The notes beneath the pieces were generated by a model. The model worked only from the letters and a program-made list of their open reading frames with translations, was not told the DNA's origin and did no database searches. Both the position numbers and the translations under genes were made by a program. Below, in pieces: positions 21,001 to 30,860 of a DNA stretch of 64,000 nucleotides. Source of the DNA: Hibiscus mutabilis (Eukaryota > Streptophyta > Magnoliopsida > Malvales > Malvaceae). The stretch covers positions 4,678,208 to 4,742,207 of the forward strand of contig CM033744.1 in NCBI GenBank assembly GCA_019671005.1, read 5' to 3'. The first letter of the stretch is position 1, and every line of letters begins with the position of its first letter.

Positions 21001-23899
21001 TGTAACACCCCCTTCCCATATCCGTACACCGAACGCGAGTCGGAAATGTCACAACAGTTTAAAAATCATTATACTACAAAAATCAGGTCAAATTTAAAAT
21101 TTTCAAATATTAACATACCATAAGTAATTAACTTAACATATAATAATTATACATATCATACCATGTAATTTTATTTACATAACCAAAATTAATACAAGGC
21201 AGGCCGGTTAACTGGTTTCACAAAATAACAGATTATTTTCGTACATGCCCCTAATTTCTAACAAAACAAGATGTCGTAAGTACAGAAAATAACCTGTTGA
21301 CGTGCTAATCTACTCCAAAAGAGATAGAGTGATGCAACGCTTTGCTACTACTCCCAGCTACCTAAGCGTATTACAGAAAATACACGCTGAGAATATTCTC
21401 AGTGAGGCATAAGGTAAGCAACTCATATAAAATAATTGTAAATGCATGATATTTTCGGAATTCAAGTCAACAATTAAATTTACATACTTTAAGAGTGCGG
21501 GAATAATTATGCAAAAGCACATATCATAATAAATCTCTAACCTGAAAAATCACATAGCCTAAGGTAAATATCGAGTGACTAATATACGAGTCATGTACTT
21601 TAAGAGTACTAGTCTTCTCATATCTGGCTCGTAGGACATTATAAAATGTCAATAACTCATAGGACACATAAGTGTCAATAGCTCGTAGGACACATTAAAG
21701 TGTCGATAACTCGTAGGACACAATAAAGTGTCAATATCTCGTAGGACTTTAATGGTATACCACTATATTGTAGACTCAATATTATACTACCAAGGGCAAT
21801 ATAAAATAATTTTCCTGCAAATATGGCAAGCAACCTAAATTTCACACATATATATATCACATAAAAGAAATTTCATATTGGAGCAATTCATACTCCAATA
21901 TGTCATATAATATATCATCGGTATACTGCCATAAAAATAATATAATATAATTTATCATGTAAATATCATGCAAAAATCATATCATGCTAAGTTAAAAATC
22001 ATGTCACATATTAATTTAAAACATTTATTCACTCACCTTTGCCTCGTATAACTTTTAATACTTGATTCAATCCTGAACCTTTTCCTTTCCCTTTTTAGTT
22101 CGATCAAGATTGGTATCAGTATCTACCAACAAATAACATATACCATTTCAAAGTATATGTTAGAACATATACAATTCATATATAATAATGGAAAGTAAAT
22201 AAATACCTATCCATTATTAACTAAAATTGATCCGATAAATCTTCCACATTCGAACCAATATTTTTCATATTTTTCCTTAAAATTCCAACTTTTCCCAAAA
22301 TTCACAATTTAGTCCCTAATGACTCTTTTAAGCTTCCAAACATCATTTCCAAGCCAAATCCTGGCATTTCTTATCATTTGCACTTTAGGACCTAAACTTA
22401 AAAATTTCACAACTTGATCCTTTAATTTCCAAAAATTACAATTAAGTCCTAAAGTCACCAAAAACTTCAAAATAAGCTTCCATATCACTTAACTTGATTT
22501 TTCAATCTACTACACTTCAAAAATAAGTTTTGTAGCCAAGTCCCTAAACTTTCCAAAAATTTACAAATTGGCCCCTAATGCCAAAATAATTAGGGATTTC
22601 ATTCCAAACACTTTATTTCATCATTCTATACAATTCTTCCTTCTACAACACCTTAAAATTCAACACTTGACATAAACCCTAAAAATTCCATAATTTAAGA
22701 ACATGAGTTTTTCTTCAATCTAACAACTCAAACAAGCTTGAATAACATCAAACTCATCATTTCCTACTTCAAACAAAATTTTGCCATAACTTCCCCTTAT
22801 TTTCCACCATTCCCGAAATGGTCACTAAACCATTTCCATGAAAACTTTCACCACTTGAACACTAGAAACAGCAACACAAGCATATTTCCATCATAATAAT
22901 CCATATAAACTCAAGTTTCAAGCATGCTCTTCATCCATCTAAATCTTCAAACTCAACATAGAAGCATAGAAACTAAGCAAAAATTATGTCAAATGATAGA
23001 GAATTTCAAGAGGAATAATTTTCTATTTAATGTCTTCAACCTAAAACCAACTCAAGAAGCTTAAAAATTGAATCAAAGTCCCTCACCTTGTTCAAAGAGC
23101 TGTTCGGCAGCCTTGTATAGAGCTTGAAGAAGACTATTTTTTTTTTCTAACATTCTATCACTTAATTATGCCATTTGGCATAATATAATACCATTAAATT
23201 CAATTAAAAATCGCATAATGCCACATGTATTTTATTTTAAATATGATAAAGCCACTTGTCTTATAAAAATGAATATTAAATTCATTTTATTCACCTTTCC
23301 AACTTTATCCCCCAACTATCCCAAAATTACTAGTTAGACCTTCTAGTTTAAATCCAACCAACTAGTTGGAAACTAACCAAATCTTAATTGAAATTCAACC
23401 AAACTCAGATATAATATTCCAAAATAATATCCTATCACTTTTCCATAGCCTATTGAATCAAACTCTAAAATTTATATTCGATCCGATATACCGATAATTT
23501 CTATTGCGATAAAGTCTTTTACAAACTATCGAATTCCAAAAATTCCCAAAATTTAACATAATTTTCCCTTAGCCTAAATAAGACTTCCTTCAAATTTTCA
23601 TAATTTTCTGAGCTCGAATGATCACTCGAATTCAATTTAAACTTTAACCGTAATTTCCCAATAATAGAAATATCGGATCAAACCAACAATTTCATATTCA
23701 ATCCACACCCTTATATGATCTATTTATTTTTGCCATAAAAATTTTTATTGGGAAAATTACCATGTTAGTTTCTGTATTTTTCAAGACTTTTCACTTTTAT
23801 CACCAAACTTTGAAACTTTATGTTTTAGCCACTAAACTAAAACTACCAAACTTAATTCTATGCAATACCAACACTGAGCAAAAATTTTGGGTATTACAA
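21001..23899 (-). repeat. 3' LTR of the Ty3 chromovirus
   Basis: 2899 bp, TGTAACACCC to GGGTATTACA on the plus strand, next to the purine tract. It contains the TCGTAGGACA tandem block. Much of the rest is a series of AT-rich phrases typical of LTRs. Confidence 0.88.
21618..21760. repeat. Short tandem block in the Ty3 LTR
   Basis: Five units of about 30 bp, each with (C)TCGTAGGAC or CTCATAGGAC followed by a small palindrome such as ACATTAAAGTGT or ACATAAGTGT. The same block is at about 29255-29390 in the other LTR. Confidence 0.8.
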
Positions 23900-23931
23900 T
23901 TCTCCCCCTTAAGAAAATTCGTCCTCAAATT

Positions 23932-25092
23932 TCAAAACGTTCCTTGTTTAAACAAGTGCGGATATTGCTTTTCCATTGCATCCTTGGTTTCCCATGTTGC
24001 TTCCTCTACCTTGTGATTGCGCCAAAGAACTTTAACCAAAGGTATCTGCTTGTTTCTTAACTCTTTAACACCATAAGCCAATATCTTGACTGGTTCTTCC
24101 TCGTAAGTCAAGTCTGACTGTAGCTCAATCTTTTCTGGAGCAATCACATGAGATGGATCCGATCGATATCTTCTAAGCATCGAAACATAGAAAACATCAT
24201 GAATTCTGCTCATCTCTGGTGGAAGGGCCAACTGATATGCAACATGACCAAATCTCTTCAATATCTCATACGGTCCAACGTATCTAGGACTCAACTTCCC
24301 TTTGCGACCAAATCTCATCATCTTCTTCCAAGGTGAAACTTTCAGGAACACTTTTTCTCTAACACTGAATTGAATGTCCTTTCTTTTTAGATCTGCATAG
24401 GCTTTCTGACGGTCAACAACCTTCTTGAGATTGTCTTGTACAATTTTGACCTTTTCTTCCATATCTTGCAACATGTCCGACTTGATAATCTTGTAATCAT
24501 GCAGCTCAAACCAATTTAATGGTGATCTGCACTTTCTACCATATAAAGCCTCAAAAGGTTCCATTTGTATACTTGCCTGATAACTATTGTTGTAAGCGAA
24601 CTCTGCTAGTGGCAAGTATTTTTCCCAAGATCCTTCAAACTCAATAACACTAGCCCTCAACATATCTTCAAGTACCTGAATCACTCTTTCCGACTGACCA
24701 TCGGTTTGAGGATGAAAAGCAGTACTAAAGTTCAGTCGGGTTCCCAAAGCTCTGTGTAACGCTTTCCAAAATATTGATGTGAACTTTGGATCTCGGTCAG
24801 ATACAATAGATATTGTCACTCCGTGTAGTCGAACTACTTCTTTAATATACAGCTCAGCATACATGCTCATCTGATAATCTGTCCTGACTGGTATAAAATG
24901 AGTTGTCTTGGTCAATCTGTCCACAATTGCCCAAATAGTATCTTTCTTACTGAGAGTCAAAGGCAATCCTGTTACAAAATCCATCGTAACTATATCCCAC
25001 TTCCATTGTGGAATCATGATAGGCTGCAACTTCCCAAACGGCACTTGGTGTTCAGCTTTCACCTTCTGACAAGTCAAACACTTTGCAACAAA
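23932..25092 (-). pseudogene. Integrase with C-terminal chromodomain-like region (Ty3 pol)
   Basis: The catalytic core includes WKWDIVTMDFVTGLP (first Asp), IVSDRDPKFTS (second Asp) and the E in HPQTDGQSERVIQVLEDMLR. This DDE enzyme inserts the DNA copy. The region after the core ends IPLVKVLWRNHKVEEATWE, typical of chromoviral chromodomains thought to guide insertion to heterochromatin. The core frame (25077-23932) is open, but the N-terminal zinc-binding part is cut off from it by an in-frame TAG near 25085. Confidence 0.88.
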
Positions 25093-25767
25093 CTATGATA
25101 TCATCATCTTCATGTCCGGACACCAATACCGACTTTTCAAATCTTGATACATTTTGTTTGAACCAGGATGCATGGTCAACGGACTATAATGTGCCTCGGT
25201 AAACAATTCCTGCCTCAACTCATCATCTTCAGGAATATACACTCTACCTTTATAATAAAGGCATCCATCAGGTTTAACTTCATAATCTTTAACCTTACCC
25301 GATTCCACTTGTTTCATCTTTGCTGCATAATCTTTATCTTGATGCTGACTTTCTTTGATTCGACCTAACAATGATGATCTTAATTGTAACTCTACCGACA
25401 AAGAACCATCAGAATGTCCTTCTAATTGTGCATTCATAGCCCGCAGTGCAGCAAATGTCTTCCGGCTCAATGCATCTGCCACAACATTAGCTCTGTCGGG
25501 ATGATAATTAATGATCAAATCATAGTCCTTTATCAGCTCTAACCACCTTCGTTGCCGCAAATTTATCTCTTTCTGAGTCATCAAATACTTTAAACTCTTG
25601 TGATCAATATAGACATGACAACGTTCACCATACAAATAATGTCACCATACTTTCAAGGCAAACACAACTGCAGCAAGCTCCAAATCATGTGTCGGGTAGT
25701 TTCTTTCATGTGTTTTCAACTGTCGAGAAGCATAAGCAATCATCTTTCCTTCTTGCATCAGTACACA
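25093..25767 (-). pseudogene. RNase H and start of integrase (Ty3 pol), interrupted
   Basis: Contains YIDHKSLKYLMTQKEINLR and YHPDRANVVADALSRK of RNase H, followed by the integrase zinc-binding region (HPGSNKMYQDLKSRYWCPD). Two TGA codons, near 25766 and 25640, split it; both fit C-to-T or similar point changes. It is not functional as read. Confidence 0.85.
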
Positions 25768-26835
25768 TCACAAACCATTGTAGGATGCATCACTGTACAA
25801 GGTAAATTCCTTACCCGACTCTGGTTGTACCAGTACTGGAGCTTCTGTTAAAACTTTTTTCAATTGATCAAAACTTTCTTGGCATCTTTCAGTCCAAACA
25901 AATGGCACATATTTCCTCAACAATTTAGTAAGCGGAGCAACTATCATAGAGAAATTCTTAACAAACCTGCGATAATATCCAGCTAGTCCCAAGAAACTAC
26001 GAACCTCAGAAATGTTCTTGGGAATTTTCCACTCGACAATAGACTGTACTTTCTTAGGATTAACTCTAATCCCTTCAGCCAAAGCAATGTGTCCCAAGAA
26101 AGCTACCTCAGACAACCAAAACTCACACTTTGAGAGTTTAGCATACAACTTCTTTTCTCTCAAAATCTGCAATACTATGCGCAAGTGCATATCATGATCT
26201 TCTTTGGTCTTCGAATATACCAAGATATCATCAATGAAGACTACCACAAACTGATCAAGGTATGGCTGAAACACTCGGTTCATCAGATCCATAAATGCAG
26301 CTGGAGCATTGGTAAGACCGAATGGCATCACTACAAACTCATAATGACCATACCTTGTCTGAAAGGCTGTCTTTATGACGTCTTCCTCTTTAACTTTCAG
26401 CTGATAATAGCCTGATCGAAGATCAATCTTGGAAAATATTGTTGCTCCTTTCAACTAATCAAACAAATCTTCTATCCTCGGCAGTGGATATTTATTCTTT
26501 ATAGTTACCTTATTCAATTGCCAATAATCAATGCACAGTCGCAACGAACCATCTTTCTTTTTAACAAACAACACTAGAGCTCCCCACGGTGAAGTACTGG
26601 GACAAATAAACCCTTTATCCAACAATTCTTGCAACTGTGACTTCAATTCTCTTAACTCTGCAGGTGCCATCCTGTACGGAGTCATTGACACTAGTTCAGT
26701 TCCTAGAATTACCTCGATTCCAAACTGAACTTCTCTTTCATGAGGCAACCCTGGTAACTCCTCTGAAAACACATCTGGAAAATATTGAACTGTCGGAATA
26801 GCCCAGAGATCATTACTAACCTTTTGAGTATCCAC
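25768..26835 (-). pseudogene. Reverse transcriptase (Ty3 pol), one nonsense codon
   Basis: Has PYRMAPAELRELKSQLQELL, SPWGALVLFVKKKDGSLRLC, IDLRSGYYQLKV, MPFGLTNAPAAFMDLMNRVF and the catalytic FIDDILVYS. The two halves (26835-26458 and 26454-25768) are in the same frame, separated by TAG at 26457-26455 where relatives have Gln. This enzyme copies the element RNA into DNA. Confidence 0.9.
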
Positions 26836-26969
26836 TACATGTGCCAGAAAAGCCTGACAACCCTATTCCAATAGCTTTCTGCCTTAAGAACCGATATCAC
26901 ATTCTTTAAACATTGTGATCCTTCGCCCAACACTATAACTTCTGAACCTTCAACAGTCTTTAAAATCAA

Positions 26970-27410
26970 CTATTGTTGACGACATCTCACCATAGCATCG
27001 TGAGTATGAAGCCAATCCATACCCAAAATAATCTCTAATTCATCAAAGGGTAACTCCAACAAATCAGCTGCAAACTCGTGTCCCATAACTAGGAGTGGAC
27101 ACTCCTTACTTACTTTGGTTACCCGGGCGCTTTGACCAAGTGGATTGACCACTACCAGATCACTCTGAATCGGTTTTAAAGGAATTTCTCTCTTTCGTAC
27201 CAACTTAGAACTAATATAGGAGTGTGTGGATCCAATATCTATTAGAACAAATACAGGTTCACTATAAAGCAGAAAAGTACCTGTAATGATGTCGGGATCA
27301 TCACGATCATCTCTATCATCTTGTGTCCGAAGATAATAGACTATATCTGGAGCCCGGCCATCTATGCTTGCACCCACCTCAACATCTTTTCTGGAATCCA
27401 CTCTGGACAA
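26970..27410 (-). pseudogene. Aspartic protease region (Ty3)
   Basis: Has LIDIGSTHSYISSKL, where family members have D-T/S-G at the active site; here the second residue is Ile, which would weaken or abolish activity. It continues to ELPFDELEIILGMDWLHTHD. The frame is open for 146 codons. Confidence 0.8.
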
Positions 27411-27469
27411 TCCAACAGATCTTCATCCTCGTCCCCTCTGCATACCAACTGATCCCTAGGTCTGCACAG

Positions 27470-28467
27470 ATCTGTCATTCCAGGTCGGACAATCTCGTAT
27501 AAAATGTCCAGTCTTGCCGCAGCGGAAACAAGCCCTTGTAGCCATCCGACACTCTCCACGATGTGGTCGGCCACAAATCTTACATTGAGGAGGACTTTGT
27601 TTACTACCAGAATTTTTCGATACTGCTCCAGCATTTTTAGACTTCCCCGTTTGGTAAGATTATCCTCGAGCTGATGAAAATCCTGACTTTCCTTGCTGAT
27701 TATATCCTTTACTCCGCTTAGATGATTGCGAAGTAAAAGATATACCAGCACCTCTTTTCTGTCCCAGGGACTCTTTTTCAGCTTTATCTCGGACATTTTC
27801 CATTGTTTTTGCTTTGTTGACAGCATCTTGAAAGTCTCGGGGGTATAAGCCACCAGAACTTTCTGATATTCTGAATCGAGCCCACCAATGAAACTATCTA
27901 TAATGGCCTTCTAAGTCGGAAGTAGCTCCAAAGCAAATCTGCTCAGCCTGTTAAATTCACACTCGTACTCATAAACTGAGCGATCCCCTATCTCAAGTCA
28001 ATAAACTGCTGTCGCATCTCACAGACAAAGATATCTCCGATATACTTCCTCCTAAATTCTTGGAGGAAGAACTGCCAATTAATTTCCTCATGAACTCGGG
28101 TTGTGACATTATTCTACTAGATCAAGGCTTGTCATCTCATCAGGGAAATTACACCATCTAACTTCCCTTGGTCATCACAACCAATCCGGGCCAAAATGGT
28201 CTGTACATCATTTAGCCATATATCAGCTAACATCGGATTACCATCAGTATCTCCTTGGAAATCTGGAGCTTGTAACTTCTTCAATTCTTTGGGCACTGAT
28301 ATCCGATGAGGTCGATTTATGATCGCATCTAGTGCCTGTAAAAATGTGATCCGATCCTAAACCGACATCTCCTGTTGCACCGGTTGTTGTACCTCATCTC
28401 CTATCTCTGGGGCATTTTCGGGCCCCACCGGATCTGTGGCATGTCGGGAACCCTCACCTTCCGACAT
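27470..28467 (-). pseudogene. Gag (Ty3), broken
   Basis: Begins MSEGEGSRHA at 28467 and reads into typical gag sequence (LQAPDFQGDTDGNPMLADIW), with several in-frame stops. The zinc knuckle CFRCGKTGHFIRDC (about 27545-27500) is intact, but the overlapping long frame runs in a different register, so there is at least one frameshift. Confidence 0.82.
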
Positions 28468-28613
28468 CTGCTCTCATAACACATACTTAAACTAATAAGC
28501 AATTGCATCAATCAAACAAGTATCATTTTCCATTAAATACGACATCCTAGGGGCATGTACACTTTTAAACACTTTCTTTAAGTTCAAAATAATCCAGAAC
28601 CGGCTAAACATGT

Positions 28614-28626
28614 GGCTCTGATACCA
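28614..28626 (-). other. Primer-binding site, initiator-tRNA-Met type
   Basis: TGGTATCAGAGCC on the minus strand, six bases inside the 5' LTR. It complements the 3' end of plant initiator tRNA-Met. Confidence 0.85.
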
Positions 28627-28632
28627 AATAAA

Positions 28633-29565
28633 TGTAACACCCCCTTCCTTTATCCGTACACCGAACACAAGTCGGAAATGTCACAGCAGTTTAAAAATCA
28701 TTATACTACAAAAATCAGGTCAAATTTAAAATTTTCAAATATTAACATACCATAAGTAATTAACTTAACATATAATAATTATACATATCGTACCATGTAA
28801 TTTTATTTACATAACCAAAATTAATACAAGGCAGGCCGGTTAACTGGTTTCACAAAATAACATATTATTTTCGTACATGCCCCTAATTTCTAACAAAACA
28901 AGATGTCGTAAGTACAGAAAATAACCTGTTGACGTGCTAATCTCCTCCAAAAGAGATAGAGTGATGCAACGCTTTGCTACTACTCCCAGCTACCTAAGCG
29001 TATTACAGAAAATACACGCTGAGAATATTCTCAGTGAGGCATAAGGTAAGTAACTCATATAAAATAATTGTAAATGCATGATATTTTCGGAAATCAAGTC
29101 AACAATTAAATTTACATACTGTAAGAGTGCGAGAATAATTATGCAAAAGCACATATCATAATAAATCTCTAACCTGAAAAATCACATAGCCCAAGGTAAA
29201 TATCGAGTGACTAATATACGAGTCATGTACTTTAAAAGTACTAGTCTTCTCATATCTGGCTCGTAGGACATTATAAAATGTCAATAACTCGTAGGACACA
29301 TAAGTGTCAATAGCTCGTAGGACACATTAAAGTGTCGATAACTCGTAGGACACAATAAAGTGTCAATATCTCGTAGGACTCTAATGGTATACCACTATAT
29401 TGTCAAACTCAATATTATACTACCAAGGGCAATATAAAATAATTTTCCTACAAATATGGCAAGCAACCTAAATTTCACACACATATATATATCACATAAA
29501 AGAAATTTCATATTGGAGCAATTCATACTCCAATATGTCATATAATATCTCATCGGTATACTCCA
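28633..29565 (-). repeat. Partial 5' LTR of the Ty3 chromovirus
   Basis: Matches the first 0.9 kb of the 21001 LTR almost base for base, including the TCGTAGGACA block, and then diverges after CATCGGTATACT. A short phrase with CGGTATACTCC is repeated once at the break (29560-29595). Confidence 0.85.
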
Positions 29566-29595
29566 ATGTGTCATATAATTTATCGGTATACTCCC

Positions 29596-30000
29596 TTCTT
29601 ATCAGATATAACGGATAGCTAATTTGATATCAACCTCTTAACAATAGTCTCTAACAATCTCTAAGAATTTTACATTATTTGAATCAAACTGCCCTAAGTT
29701 TTCTAACTTTTAACTACAATCAAAGACAATTCAACCAGCTTGGTCTAATGAGATAAAACGCTATTTTACAATATCAAAGTTTAAATTTTAGGGTTATGAA
29801 TCAAAAAAGCTGAATAAAGAGGGTCACCCTCATAATGAGACCTTTGAGTTACATAATTCAAGAATGAGGTTCAAAAAAATTTTCTACTCAAATGGATATG
29901 CAATTTTTTTTTTGCTTCACACATTAAATCAATTTTTTAAGAAAAAATAATACTAAATTAAATTTATTTTTATCAAAAATGAGGATGCAGATATATGAGG
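29596..30000. other. Unassigned AT-rich stretch
   Basis: Lies between the broken Ty3 LTR and the first MITE. No recognisable protein or repeat is seen, and I could not identify copia sequence here. Confidence 0.45.
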
Positions 30001-30008
30001 ACTCACTA

Positions 30009-30170
30009 CTAGATGTGTTCAAAACCGGCCCAATGAGTACCCAGTGGCCCAATAAGCTCATAATGCAAGTTAAAAAAATGAAAGGAAAGATGAAGCATAG
30101 TAATAATATAATAGTGATAGTGGATTTATTAGGCCCTTGGGTACCCATTGGGCCAGTTTTGAACACCCCT
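30009..30170. mobile_element. 162-bp palindromic MITE, hAT type
   Basis: Terminal inverted repeats of about 45 bp: the left has TGTTCAAAACCGGCCCAATG and the right, read in reverse, TGTTCAAAACTGGCCCAATG. The 8-bp target duplication is ACTCACTA at 30001-30008 and 30444-30451; the right copy was displaced by the next MITE. The element has no coding capacity. Because it is nearly a palindrome, both strands show similar spurious frames. Confidence 0.85.
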
Positions 30171-30177
30171 ACTCACT

Positions 30178-30441
30178 GAAAAATTATATCATGGGTCATT
30201 CCCGCCACGTCATCTATGAGACAAACTAATAAAAATCACGCATCTCATTATTTTTTCCATGTCATATTTTTTACCAAGTGAATATTCACTCATATTTACT
30301 GTAAATCAATTTTAAAAATAGTTTTTACCAAGTAAAGATTCACTCGGTAAAAATATGATATAAAAAAATAATTAAATGAGTAGTTTTTATTGGTTGGTCC
30401 TATAGATGACGTGGCGGGAATAACCCATGATATAATTTCTC
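30178..30441. mobile_element. 264-bp MITE with about 100-bp inverted repeats, Mutator-like
   Basis: The ends are GAAAAATTATATCATGGGT and, in reverse, GAGAAATTATATCATGGGT. The arms continue through TTCCCGCCACGTCATCTAT and the tTTTTACCAAGTGAATATTC type core. A 9-bp duplication CTACTCACT flanks it (30169-30177 and 30442-30450). Long arms and a 9-bp duplication suit the Mutator superfamily. Confidence 0.85.
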
Positions 30442-30451
30442 CTACTCACTA

Positions 30452-30860
30452 TAGAAGGAGAAAAAGATTAGGACAACAAAATTTATGATCGATATTGAAT
30501 TCGTTACATAACCCACTCCTACCTTACACTTGGACCTAACCCCAGAACCATTTGTCTGTTTGAAATGAACTTACGTTCAAAGGGAGATGAAAAGAAGAAT
30601 TGCCCTCAAAATGGTAGGAAAGCTTGTCAAGACTTGATATCAAAGATGGTCCACGATCCGACAAAAGTACAAAGCAGACGACGATTGCAGACCAAAACGT
30701 GTCAACAGAACATGGACTGATGTTGAATCATGTGCTCCAAAAAGCATACAGCTCTCCCCTCCCTCCCCATCTTTTTATTCACCCACCACAGAGAACAACA
30801 TAATATCCCAACTCTCATCAATCATTTGCTTCATTCTCCTGTCGACTGACCTCTGCTTCA
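30452..30860 (+). promoter_or_regulatory. SWEET promoter and 5'UTR
   Basis: Conserved with 13270-13618 upstream of the truncated copy. Blocks kept in both include AAAGATGGTCCAC, GACCAAAAC, GATTGATGTTGAA-type sequence, CATAATATCCCAA and the leader CCTCTGCTTCA before the ATG. No clear TATA box was identified. Confidence 0.6.

Larger units (their letters stand above)
21001..29565 (-). mobile_element. Ty3 chromovirus (Tekay/Del-like), minus strand, truncated and inactive
   Basis: Order on the minus strand: partial 5' LTR (28633-29565), tRNA-iMet primer site (28614-28626), gag, protease, reverse transcriptase, RNase H, integrase with chromodomain-like end, purine tract AAGGGGGAGAAT, full 3' LTR (23899-21001). 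Both LTRs begin TGTAACACCCCCTTCC on the plus strand and match closely over the first 880 bp. The 5' LTR loses similarity at about 29565, so roughly 2 kb of it and the right flank are deleted. The left end lies directly in the copia element (GAATCATCAC before 21001). Several nonsense codons in gag and pol make it inactive. The individual parts are listed separately. Confidence 0.92.

Noticed and set aside
21618..21760. Regularly spaced short repeats, CRISPR-like at first glance
   Set aside because: Tandem units in a plant LTR, repeated in the partner LTR; the spacers are not unique and no cas genes are present.
29924..30179. Matching peptides on both strands (FKTGPM...)
   Set aside because: A by-product of the palindromic MITE at 30009-30170.
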